Shown one piece after another: positions 11,206-20,900 of a stretch of 64,000 nucleotides of DNA. Each line of letters starts with the position of its first letter. Position 1 is the stretch's first letter. Source of the DNA: Diphasiastrum complanatum (Eukaryota > Streptophyta > Lycopodiopsida > Lycopodiales > Lycopodiaceae). The position numbers and the translations under genes are program-made. Under the pieces are notes generated by a model, which made no database searches, was not told where the DNA came from, and saw only the letters and a program-made list of their open reading frames with translations. The stretch spans positions 46,176,338 through 46,240,337 of the forward strand of contig CM055093.1 of assembly GCA_029204225.1 (NCBI GenBank). Direction: 5' to 3'.

Positions 11206-11640
11206 TCATAATTGATAGAGAATAATGTGCAAATTGGATGCTTCACTATTTCTTACATCAATTTTACACATCAAGATATAACTAGAACATGAAGAACCAA
11301 ATAGAATGTGAATGAAATTATTCCTCCATGCTTCAAACTTTGAACTCTCTGGAAAATTACAGGAACCAAACAATAAATGTGAGTGATGACCATTTGCTTG
11401 CTTGTCTCCTCCAACTTTGCCCTTTCTTGATATGTCTCCACCATAAAACTCCATGAACGAGCCTCCATCTCCATCTTGCCACAAGAAACCATCAAACCTT
11501 GGAAATCCATGAGTAGGTGAGTACATAAATGATGCAAATCCAGCACCACATGACTCCATAAACCAAGTAGTTTGCACTAGTCCACCTTCAAGATCTACTT
11601 GACACAAGAAAATGACCATGAATTCACCAGAAATTGACAA
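11206..11640 (-). CDS. Unrecognised minus-strand reading frame in the LTR element interior
   Basis: A 144-codon frame lies between the PPT/LTR at 10444-11108 and the longer frame at 11776-13378, all on the minus strand. It is rich in Gly, Phe and Ser and has no motif I know. It may be a 3' extension of the element's coding region or chance. It starts without a recognisable signal. Confidence 0.25.
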   Translation of the reverse strand: MSISGEFMVIFLCQVDLEGGLVQTTWFMESCGAGFASFMYSPTHGFPRFDGFLWQDGDGGSFMEFYGGDISRKGKVGGDKQANGHHSHLLFGSCNFPESSKFEAWRNNFIHILFGSSCSSYILMCKIDVRNSEASNLHIILYQL

Positions 11641-11775
11641 TCAACAAACATTGGCATCAAGTAGCTCAACACTTGAGAACTTGATCATGGATCAGTGATA
11701 TAATGAACTTCCAATAGCCTCATTTCCATCAGCAAAACCAGCCAAGAATTCTAGTACAACTCCAACAATAAGATA

Positions 11776-13378
11776 TTACAAGACAATGTAGCTAGTTTTA
11801 CCATATCTTGACAATTTGCACACATCCACATGAAATAGCTCAAACATGAGATAGAACAAGTAAAGTAAACTTGAACACCACTTCCTTGCTGCTCCTTTGA
11901 CCTTACTTGAGTTTAAAGACACCTGCAAAAACAGATCCATAACATCTTTGCCAAATAACCTTCCTTTGATGCTCTTGACTAGCTCCAAATTGCCACCTTT
12001 CCTTTTTTGTTGTTGAAGCCCTTTGAGACCAAGCTCTTGATCTTCCAATTGACCATCAGAGTCATTGAACACACTTTGTTTTTTAGATCCATTACTTTCT
12101 TTTCCAGTATGAAAACCATGAGAACCAATATCCACTTGCATAACATCATCTACACAAGAAAATTCTTCAAAACATGTGAGTAAAGCAAAGTGAGTCGCTT
12201 CCACTTGCTTACCTTTCTCTTGATCATCAAAGATATCAAAGATATGAATATCTTTAGACCTGAACCTTTGGAAATACTCCCTCTCAAACATATGATCTAG
12301 ATCCAACAAGAACTCATCAATGCTTGATCTTGAATTTCCACAAAGGTTAGTGAAAACAATGTCACCATCATAAATCAAAAGATAGATTCCAAACTTTCCA
12401 TCCAACATGAAGTAGAGTAGGTGAATATGAGTATCAAACCTAATAAATCCAGCCTTCTTGAGTCCATAACAAACCTCAATAAGCTCACTGATGAAATCTC
12501 CCTTGCCTTGAAGAAATTGCCTCTTGATTTGCTCCATGTAGTCTTCTCCAACCAATCTTTTGCCATCTCGATCATGAGTGATCAATTCATAATCATAGAG
12601 TCCTTTGAGTTGATGAAGAGATGTGAGATCCATGCCTTGGATCTTCCCAAGAACCAATCTTCCATTGCTCTTTCCTTCATAAGACTCCCTCTTAATGATC
12701 GCATCATAAGAAGTAGAAATCTCAAAAGCATTACAAGCCATGAAAAAATTGATTAGTACCTTCAACAAAAGGATGATTGAAGTACTCTCTTTTTTCAAAC
12801 AAGAACTTCTACCCAATGTTTTATGTAATGACTCATATGATAATGATTCTTCCTCACTATCATTCACAATGACATCATTCAAAGTACATCATACTTTGAA
12901 CTCTTCACATACTTCTCTTCTTCTTGACTTGTGACTATCTCCCTCACCAAGTCTCTTGATAGAACCATTTGATCTACTCTCTTTATGAAGACATGTGACT
13001 CCACTTGCTGGAAAAATGACTTTCTTGGATTCATAACAAAATAATGTAGAAGAACCATCTCCTTCATGAATGCACCTAGCAACGTCTTTTTTCATATGAT
13101 CAAAGAAATCATTAGCAACAATCTTTTCCAAGGAAGAACCTTCACCTCCATTGATGACGTTAGCTCTTTCCTTACCTTTTGAATGCTTGCACTTGCCATG
13201 AAGAACCATTGAAACACCATCATTATCCTCAAGACTAGACAAGTTAGCACAAAGATGAACATCTCCAAGAAGCATATTAGATCTTGATCTAGATCTAGCA
13301 TAAGGAAGCTTGTTAGACTTTGCATAAGATCCACCAAATTTAGAGTTTAGGATTTGGAATTTATGGTAAGGGATCTAA
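11776..13378 (-). pseudogene. Long minus-strand frame containing a copia-like RT fragment
   Basis: The frame is open from just after a TAG at about 13378 to 11776, with one in-frame TGA near 12890. Counting residues from the Met at 12882, residues 112-200 resemble copia RT: DYMEQIKRQF, then CYGLK, GFIRFDTHIHLLYF, DGKFGIYLLI and FLLDLDHMFE. The segment between GLK and GFIRFD that holds QAPR.W in copia is missing, and the catalytic YVDD reads YDGD. The rest, with many Lys/Ser/Glu residues and an RSRSRS run near the start, is unrecognised. The frame is probably part of the element whose LTR is at 10444-11095. It could be a mosaic of decayed pol frames that happens to stay open. Confidence 0.45.
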
Positions 13379-13756
13379 GAAAATGAATTTAGAGTATACT
13401 ATAGGATTCATGGTTTAAAATATCAGGGTGTTTTTAGAAAATTTGAACAGAGTCAAAATTTGTGGAGCTGATAGAATAAAAGATCAGTGTTTGTTATGGC
13501 TGTAGACAAATCGGCGAATTCTGATATACCTGTTTGGTCAAAAAAAGGTCACTTGGGTCACTTCTTTCAAAGAAATTGCCCAAGTTGACACTTTTGTTGC
13601 TTCCCTCTGGTTTGATAGGTTGCTCAGCAGCTCATTGAGAACCTGGAGAGAAGTCTCGTGCTGCAGTGTGAAGAGAAAAAAAAACAAGCAAGCATACACA
13701 CAAGCACCTGAGCACAGAAACGAAAAACAAAGAAAGCTATTTTGAAAAACTTAAAA

Positions 13757-13773
13757 AGCGACAACGGCGCCAA
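13757..13773 (-). promoter_or_regulatory. Primer binding site, tRNA-Asp type
   Basis: The minus strand reads TTGGCGCCGTTGTCGC directly after an LTR end (CCAACA). This closely resembles the tRNA-Asp primer site used by many Athila/Tat-type gypsy elements. Confidence 0.6.
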
Positions 13774-14171
13774 TGTTGGAAGTATTTCTAGTTTGGGCGG
13801 TGGCTAGATCTACTCACGGATGTAGTATAGGGATGCAGAGGATCGTCCACTTCCTAAGATCTACAAGCTTCCTAACAAAATAAGAACATAAATGAAATGG
13901 AGCACTAAGGCTTCCCAACTAGTGCTCAGAAATAAGGTGGTATCCAATTAGCCACTTACTTAAAAAGTTTCTAACTTGGTACTTAAGATAGCATAGAATC
14001 TTTCTAAGCTTAAGTTTCTTAAGTTTAAGTTCTAATCCTAAGTTTAAGTTATTTTATTATTTTAGGATTCTACCCATGGACTTACAACACACATGCCATA
14101 GTAGGAGTTTATTAACAAGTACTCACACGTGGACTTAAAATACACATGCCACGATGTTTTATTTGATAACA
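13774..14171 (-). mobile_element. LTR of a minus-strand gypsy-type element
   Basis: The 398-bp segment runs from TGTTGG to GATAACA on the plus strand, giving TGTT..AACA ends, and abuts the tRNA-Asp-type PBS at 13757-13773. It truncates the minus-strand copia RT fragment at 14172. The interior of this element should lie below 13757; only a short A-rich leader (about 13380-13756) is apparent there. Confidence 0.55.
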
Positions 14172-14593
14172 GTTCAGTCAATCCCATAGGTTTGTTCATA
14201 ACCTTTGACGACTAGTCGAGCTTTTCATCTGGCTGTCGAACCATCTAGATTGAGCTTTAACTTGAAGATCCACGTGGTATCAATGATCTTTGCATCTATG
14301 GGAGCAGAAGCCAGATCTTGTTTTTCATCAATGAATTGTACTCAGCATGCATGGCAGGATGCCAATTGTCTGCATTTGAACTCGACAATGCTTCTGTTAC
14401 TGAAGTAGGTTCATCGTTGCTGATGAATGCCTGAGGGGTAAAACGATCAGGTTTTTGTCTATAGCAGATCTTTGAACAATAGTCGGTTGCTGAGATGACG
14501 ATTCTCCTTGCTGTGTGACATAGGTATCTTTGAGGTTCTTTGGGACAGTCACAGGTCGAGGCATGTCGATGGTGATGGGAGTCGTTGGGATGA
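14172..14593 (-). pseudogene. copia RT N-terminal fragment, minus strand (part 1)
   Basis: The minus strand encodes FISNDEPTSVTEAL, then HPAMHAEYNSLMKNKIW, and in a shifted frame DTTWIFKLKLNLDGSTAR and RLVVKGYEQTYGID. A TGA interrupts the latter. The fragment ends at the LTR at 14171 on one side and at the chromovirus insertion (14594) on the other. The short GATGA target copy at 14589-14593 is its last part here. Confidence 0.85.
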
Positions 14594-15511
14594 TGTTGTA
14601 AAGCTGACTCAGGTGCACCCGACGTGCCCTGTAATACTCTAAGGGGTGACACTCCCTAAGGTCCCAGAGCAAGTTAGAACGTCAAGGACTGAGCCTCCGA
14701 CCTGTGGTGAGCCAGTCAAGTAGTCACAATTCATGAGCTAGCTCTGGAGCTCGAGTCATGGCCTAGTCAAGAAGCAAGTTGATTCTGCCACCGGAACGGC
14801 TCTCGGGACCCATGTCCGGGAGCCAGACTGATTCTGCCAGGCTTGCTAGGCTTAATCAGCAAAATAAAAACTAAGTCCCAAAAAGCGTGCTTTACCAGAA
14901 AGCACTATGTTTCAGAACAGAGGGGGTGCGCCAAATCACAGCAGAACTATAGGGGGAGTCCGGCAGACAGAAACTTGGACAGCTCAACCAGCGCCAGGAA
15001 TCCAGTCGCCAGGTCTCAGCTCCCTCTACCAGCACGAGCCAGGCACAATGCCCAGCACGTGTTGGTGGCCCCGAGACCGGTCAGTCTATGTATGAATGTA
15101 ACCTCTTCCAAATCTAATAAGGTTGATCCTTCGAGATGATTACCATTTCGGTTTCGCCTCCGGGACTGGTCCAAGTGGAAGGACCCTTACTACAACTTTT
15201 TTGCGTCGCTGGCGCCTAAGGGTCCCTGTCATCGACATGGGGCTTGCCGCTATGCCAATTGGTCAGTTTGGCGACCACTATGTCTTGGGTTTCATGTGTG
15301 GCTTGTCTTTGCCTTTGGTTACCTTTTGGGGACGGATTCTGAGTTGGCTTTCGGGTTGGTTGGGATTCCAGTTTTCTTAAGTCTGAATGGTTAAGCTTGT
15401 TACGTTTCTAAGTTGGCTTTTATGTAAGTGCATGATGGATGAATGTTAGACTTAAGCGCGTGTTGGGAAAACCGCTCAAGTTCCAACACCCTTTGAGGCG
15501 CCGGCGCAACA
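14594..15511 (+). repeat. Chromovirus 5' LTR
   Basis: The LTR starts TGTTGTAAAGCTGAC and ends GGCGCAACA. It is 918 bp, equal in length to the 3' copy. Short frames inside it (14843-15139, 15123-15380) are duplicated in the 3' LTR and are not genes. Confidence 0.97.
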
Positions 15512-15513
15512 TG

Positions 15514-15525
15514 TGGTATCAGAGC
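15514..15525 (+). promoter_or_regulatory. Chromovirus PBS, initiator tRNA-Met
   Basis: TGGTATCAGAGC lies two bases after the LTR end and is the standard plant initiator-tRNA-Met primer site for minus-strand cDNA synthesis. Confidence 0.9.
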
Positions 15526-16226
15526 CGACTAGCCGGTCAGCTACACAAGTCTCACAGGGATGGCCACGTTTTTGGGATTCGTCAGGACAACCGTTGCGCA
15601 AGGTGCTGCCCACAGTGTAAGCACGGGTGCGTCCACGGTCGGGGTGGTCAGCAGAACGGGGGACTTGATGAGTCAAAGTGCTACCCTCGAGGTGTAAGCA
15701 CGGTCAGTTCTCGCGGTTCGGGCCTGGCGCTGTCTGCACGTAGGACGGATGAGGCAAAGTGCTGCCTAGGTAGGTGAAAGCACAGTCTGTACCTTGTGGG
15801 GTGCGGGGCGACATATTCGAACTGTACGGGTTAACCATTGATACAGAGATGCTGCTCGAATTCGGGTGTAAAGCACGGGTGGTTAGCTGCCAGTGCGGGA
15901 TAGCTTCAGATCGTTTAGCTATAAGGGCTATCGACCAAAAAGTGGTGGGACGTGACTGAGGCAATGTGCTGCTTAATGGTGAAAGCACGGATGGTTGGAT
16001 GGATGTTTCCCCGTGGACTAATTCTGTGATAGATTTGTGTGGGCGCAGCTAGGCAAAGATCCTACGTCCGGTCTCAAGGGGAATGTGACTTGAGAGGGAT
16101 CCTCTGTTTAGCTTTGGTTGGTATGTTCGTTTGTGGTGTGCTTGCCTGGACCTGAATTATCCCTGACTACTTCTTTTGATCCAGGTGATCTGATCTAGTT
16201 GGGAGTTGTGAGAGGAGCTTACATTT
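15526..16226 (+). repeat. Chromovirus leader with five GTGCT..AGCAC hairpin units
   Basis: Five related units start at 15603, 15678, 15759, 15849 and 15966. The consensus is GAGgCAAaGTGCTGCC, a short variable loop, then GGTGtAAGCACGG. Each can fold with GTGCT pairing to AGCAC (ATGCT in unit 4), and units 2 and 3 also pair ACC or GCC with GGT. Spacing is irregular (75, 81, 90, 117 bp). The region occupies the place of gag; no zinc knuckle or gag motif is present. A packaging or leader-RNA role is inference. Confidence 0.8.
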
Positions 16227-17501
16227 ATGAGTGGACGACGCACAAGTATGGAAAGGAACTTCCATGGGGCAACCCCCAAGATTGGTTCAAGATTGTTATT
16301 CTTATCAGGAAAGATCGCGGGGAGGAAGTCAGATTTCATGATCGACTCCGGAGCTTCACATAACTATATCTCAAGGAGCGTAGTGGAACAATTCAGCTTG
16401 CCGACCAGGAATGTTACATCTACTCTCAAGGTAGAAACAGCGAAGGGAGCACTAGATGCAGACAAAGCGACATTGAACATCCCGGTGCAGATTGGAAGAT
16501 GGAAGGCTAAACTTAGCTTTGTGATTTTAGAGATGGATGCCTTTGATGTGATTTTGGGCCTCCCTTGGTTAAATGAACACTGTATCGCAGTTTTGGGTAG
16601 GAGCTCAAACTTGGTCCTCTTGGATTATAAGGGACAAATCTGTGTGACAAAAGCCCTGCCTGGAGGAAATGCTAAGGATACCGATATTGAACAAAATCTG
16701 GTTGCAGTATTAGTGATGAAAAGAATGGCGAAAGGGAAAAGGTCAAAGTGCTTTCTTTGCATCTGTCGAGAAGTCCCAGAAGGGAAAAGCGTGCGACAAG
16801 AAAACTTGCCAAAAGAAGTGGCAGATCTGTTAGAAGAATTTAGCGATGTGTTCCAGGAGGAACTCCCAGCTAAGCTACCTCCTCGAAGACCAGTGGACCA
16901 TAAAATTGAGTTGGTACCAGGAACAGAGCCAACTTCACGAGCACCCTACAGAATGTCACAAGAAGAGTTGGCGGAACTGAAATGACAACTTGGTGAATTG
17001 ATAGACAAAGGTTTTATTAGACCTAGCGCTTCACCTTTTGCAGCCCCAGTGTTGTTCGTGGAAAAGGCAGACAAAACTCTTCGAATGTGTGTGGATTATC
17101 GCATGCTTAACAAGAGTACCATCAAGAACAAGTACCCCATGCCTAGAATTGATGACCTATTCGACCAACTCAAACATGCCAAATACTTTAGCCGAATAGA
17201 TCTCAGATCTGGATATCATCAAATTCGAATAGCTAAAGGTGATGAGCACAAAACGGCGTTTCGAACGCGGTACGGAAGTCACGAGTTCCTGGTGATGCCA
17301 TTCGGTCTAACAAACGCACCAGCCACTTTTTGCACGTTGATGAACAATATATTTCAAGACTGCCTGGATGAATTCATCATTGTGTACATTGATGACATAT
17401 TAGTATTTAGCCGGAACCTTAAAGATCACATTCAACATTTAAGGACAGTTCTCCAACGACTGAGGAGGAACTGCTTGTTCGCGAAAAAGAGAGAAATGTG
17501 A
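16227..17501 (+). pseudogene. Chromovirus protease and reverse transcriptase
   Basis: The frame opens at ATG 16227. The aspartic protease has DSGASHNYIS from about 16344 and the LGLPWL motif. After the linker, the RT begins; a TGA at 16983-16985 stands where CGA (Arg) is expected. RT continues to 17501 with [41 protein letters not shown] and a catalytic YIDD at 17385-17396. Two extra bases near 17490 shift the frame before [14 protein letters not shown] (17495-17660). Both enzymes would serve cDNA synthesis in the particle, but gag is absent from this copy. The first ATG has no gag fusion partner. Confidence 0.92.
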
Positions 17502-18832
17502 GTTTGTGGTGGAGGAAGTTGACTTCCTTGGACATGTTATAGGCCACGGACGGATTCGAATGGATCCTAAGAAGATCAAGGCTATCTTGGATTGGCTAGC
17601 ACCTAAAACTGTTCATGGCATCAAATCCTTTGTGGGCTTATGTAACTTTTACAGGAGATTCATTGAGGCAAGACTCATCTGAAGATGACATGGACACCAG
17701 AATGTGAAGCAGCATTCCAAGAACTAAAACAACGGATCACTCAAGAACCCATCCTTGCCTTACCGGACTTTAGCAAACCTTTTGAAATACATACAGATGC
17801 GTCGAACTTTGCTATTGGGGCCGTGCTGATGCAAGACGGAAAACCTGTTGCATATTTTTCAAAGAAATTGAGTGACGTAGAGCGACGATGGCCAACTCAT
17901 GAAAAAGAAATGGTCGCAGTAGTCCAAGCAGTGGAGCATTGGAGACATTATGTGGCAGGAAAACCCTTTAAGGCGTTCACTGATAATGTATCACTCAAGT
18001 ACTTCTCATCCCAAGGTATGCTCACGCCAAAGCAAATGCGATGGCAAAACTTTCTCTCAAAATTCAATATAGACATTTTACACACGGCGGGAAAGAACAA
18101 TGTGGTGGCGGACGCACTAAGTAGACAGGAACACTTGATGGCAACAGTGACAACTCAGGTGACTGGCCTACTCCAAGAAATCAGAGAGAATTATGGTGTA
18201 GATGCGTTGGCGAAGGACTTAATGATCGAATTCCAGCTGGGAAAGCCTCATAAACATTTAACTTGGAAAGATCAAATGGTTGTTTATAAACAACGCAGAG
18301 TATATGTCCCAGACAACATCAACCTGAGGAAGAAAGTCTTGCGAGAACATCATGACGTACTAGCCGCCGGGCATCTAGGGGTGAATCGCATGTATGAACT
18401 TCTCAAAAGAGGCTTCTATTGGCCAAGTATGTGGGCAAACGTTGAATCCTATGTACAAACATGCCCGACATGTCAACAAGTGAAGGTGGAACCGCTAGCT
18501 CCGGCTGGACTACTCCAACCATTACCGGTACCAGCATACCCATGGGATTCGGTGAGCATGGATTTTATTGTTCAACTACCACGGTGCCAAGGATTCGACT
18601 CAATTTATGTGGTGGTTGACCGCTTTTCAAAGCAAGTTCATCTAGTACCAACTAAAAGTTCAGTGACAGCTGAAGAAGTGGCAAGGTTATTTTTCAAATG
18701 TGTTTTCAAATACCACGGCCTGCCTACAACGATTATTTCTGACTGAGACACCAAGTTCGTCGGAAAGTTTTGGACTTGTCTATTTCGCCTCGTGGGAACC
18801 GGATTGAATTTCAGTACTGCATATCATCCTCA
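17502..18832 (+). pseudogene. Chromovirus RT thumb, RNase H and integrase core
   Basis: After the shift near 17490 the thumb reads FVGLCNFYRRFIE up to about 17665, where a short deletion and frame change join it to MTWTPECEAAFQELK. The 17685-18746 frame has RNase H (IHTDASNFAIGAVLMQ, then FTDNVSLKYF), the integrase H2C2 zinc finger (AGHLGVNRMYELLK, then CPTCQQVK) and the core start (MDFIVQLP, VVVDRFSKQVHLVP). A TGA at 18744-18746 replaces the Arg codon after ISD. A one-base insertion near 18832 precedes TDGQTERVNRQIEQYL. Confidence 0.92.
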
Positions 18833-19674
18833 GAACAGATGGGCAAACGGAGCGAGTCAATCGACAGATTGAACAATATTTACGAAATTATGTCGCTTGG
18901 GACCAATCCGATTGGGTCAACTACTTGGATATTCTCGAGTTTGCACATAACAACCAAGTGAATAGATCTACTGGAAGGGCACCCTTCGAGATAAGCAATG
19001 GTCGGCTACCGATTGTTCCAAGCTCTTTTCTTACAGGCGTGCAGGAAACACCAGTACCCACTATAGAGGAATTCATCAATGAGTGGCACACAAAGCTGAC
19101 CGAGGTGAAGGCGTTTTTAGAGCAATCACAAAGGAGTATGGCAGCTGACGTAAACCCACATCGACGAGAACTGGAATTTGAGGAAGGTGATCAAGTATGG
19201 CTGAACACAAAGAACATTGCGCTACCAAAAGGTTTTTCTCATAAGTTTGCTCGACCTTATGCGGGACCATATTATGTCACCAAGAAGATCAACCCAGTGG
19301 CTTATCGATTAGCGCTGCCATCCAGCTTGGATATACACAATGTGTTTCATATCTCATTACTCAAACGGTACAAACCAGATGAGCGATTTGATCGGCAACA
19401 CGAACTCCGTCACCCGCCAACGACACTTGATGATACGAAGAGGCAGCTTGTACCAGAACAAATATTGACACATAGAAAGCGAACTGGCGTTCAACGTGAA
19501 TATCTAGTGAAGTGGCTACGGGCTCTACTTATTGAGGCTTCTTGGGAGTACGAAGACAAACTTAAGGCGGGAGCCCCTGAAGTACTAGCAGATTATCTGC
19601 AGAAGAACCAACGCAATAGCCGTTTTCCCAGATCGGCACACAAAGCACTACCTGGCGGCATGCCTCTTACATAA
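18833..19674 (+). pseudogene. Chromovirus integrase C-terminus with chromodomain
   Basis: After the shift the frame carries the end of the core (DGQTERVNRQIEQY, the catalytic Glu) and then LEFAHNNQVNRSTGRAPFEI and GDQVWLNTKNIALP. HNVFHISLLKRYKPDE marks the end of the integrase body. The last part (about codons 176-226 of the frame from 18925) resembles a chromodomain: PEQILTHRKRTGVQREYLVKW, then EASWEYEDKL. Chromodomains direct plant chromoviruses to marked chromatin. This part is open to a TAA at 19672. Confidence 0.92.
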
Positions 19675-19902
19675 ACATTCATGGCCATTCTGAAGTTCAA
19701 GGAACTTTCCGGTATTTTTCTTAAGTTTGCCAATAAATCACTTGCAGCTTTACACAGGTTTTACGTAAGTGAACTTTATCTACACTTTTCCTGTGCTACT
19801 GCCAATGTATTTTGTAATTCAAAGTTGCTAAGGCCGGTGAATTAAGCCCGTGCCATACGTCCTAGGTCTAGTTTGGCCCTGATGAGGACATCAGCTTTTT
19901 CA

Positions 19903-19915
19903 AACGAGGGGAGGA
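19903..19915 (+). promoter_or_regulatory. Chromovirus polypurine tract
   Basis: A purine run ending GAGGGGAGGA immediately precedes the 3' LTR; it would prime plus-strand DNA synthesis. Confidence 0.85.
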
Positions 19916-20833
19916 TGTTGTAAAGCTGACTCAGGTGCACCCAACGTGCCCTGTAAGACTCTAAGGGGTGACACTCCCTAAGGTCCCAGAGCAAGTCAGA
20001 ACGTCAAGGACTGAGCCTCCGACCTGTGGTGAGCCAGTCAAGTAGTCACAAGTCATGAGCTAGCTCTGGAGCTCGAGTCATGGCCTAGTCAAGAAGCAAG
20101 TTGATTCTGCCACCGGAACGGCTCCCGGGACCCATGTCCGGGAGCCAGACTGATTCTGCCAGGCTTGCCAGGCTTAATCAGCAAAATAAAAACTAAGTCC
20201 CAAAAAGCGTGCTTTACCAGAAAGCACTATGTTTCAGAACAGAGGGGGTGCACCGAATCACAGCAGAACTATAGGGGGAGTCCGGCAGACAGAAATTTGG
20301 GCAGCTCAACCAGCGCCAGGAATCCAGTCGCCAGGTCTCAGCTCCCTCTACCAGCACGAGCCAGGCACAATGCCCAGCACGTGTTGGTGGCCCCGAGACC
20401 GGTCAGTCTATGTATGAATGTAACCTCTTCCAAATCTAATAAAGTTGATCCTTGGGGATGATTACCATTTCGGTTTCGCCTCCGAGACTGGTCCAAGTGG
20501 AAGGACCCTTACTACAACCTTTTTGCGTCGCTGGCGCCTAAGGGTCCCTGTCATCGACATGGGGCTTGCCGCTATGCCAATTGGTCAGTTTGGCGACCAC
20601 TATGCCTTGGGTTTCATGTGTGGCTTGTCTTTGCCTTTGGTTACCTTTTGGGGATGGATTCTGAGTTGGCTTTCGGGTTGGTTGGGATTCCAGTTTTCTT
20701 AAGTCTGAATGGTTAAGCTTGTTACGTTTCTGAGTTGGCTTTTATGTAAGTGCATGATGGATGAATGTTAGACTTAAGCGCGTGTTGGGGAAACCGCTCA
20801 AGTTCCAGCGCCCTTTGAGGCGCCGGCGCAACA
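19916..20833 (+). repeat. Chromovirus 3' LTR
   Basis: It starts TGTTGTAAAGCTGAC and ends GGCGCAACA, is 918 bp long, and differs from the 5' LTR by substitutions only. GATGA follows at 20834-20838 as the right target copy. Confidence 0.97.
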
Positions 20834-20900
20834 GATGAACTCTTGCATTTGCTGCTTCTGCTAGATGCTCATGAGATTAATAAAATTTGTGTGGAATCAA
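20834..20900 (-). pseudogene. copia fragment, minus strand (part 2, beyond the chromovirus)
   Basis: The minus strand just right of the chromovirus reads QKQQMQEF, in frame with the IPTTPITIDMPRPV stretch on the other side of the insertion once one target copy is removed. This supports insertion of the chromovirus into an existing copia element. The copia match is lost within about 70 bp because of stops. Confidence 0.6.

Larger units (their letters stand above)
14594..20833 (+). mobile_element. Ty3/gypsy chromovirus, structurally complete but gag-less
   Basis: Two 918-bp LTRs flank an interior with PBS, protease, RT, RNase H, integrase, chromodomain and PPT. Identical 5-bp target copies GATGA lie at 14589-14593 and 20834-20838. 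The LTRs show about 20 substitutions by eye (roughly 2%) and no length change, suggesting a fairly recent insertion. No gag is present between PBS and protease; a leader with hairpin repeats fills that space. Lesions: TGA at 16983-16985, +2 shift near 17490, deletion/shift near 17665, TGA at 18744-18746, +1 shift near 18832. Confidence 0.95.

Noticed and set aside
14843-15380. Small proteins duplicated at 20165-20702
   Set aside because: Both sets lie inside the two LTRs of the same chromovirus; they are duplicates of non-coding LTR sequence.
15439-15988. Frames covering the chromovirus leader hairpins
   Set aside because: They span the LTR end and PBS and have no gag motif; the hairpin repeats explain the region better.
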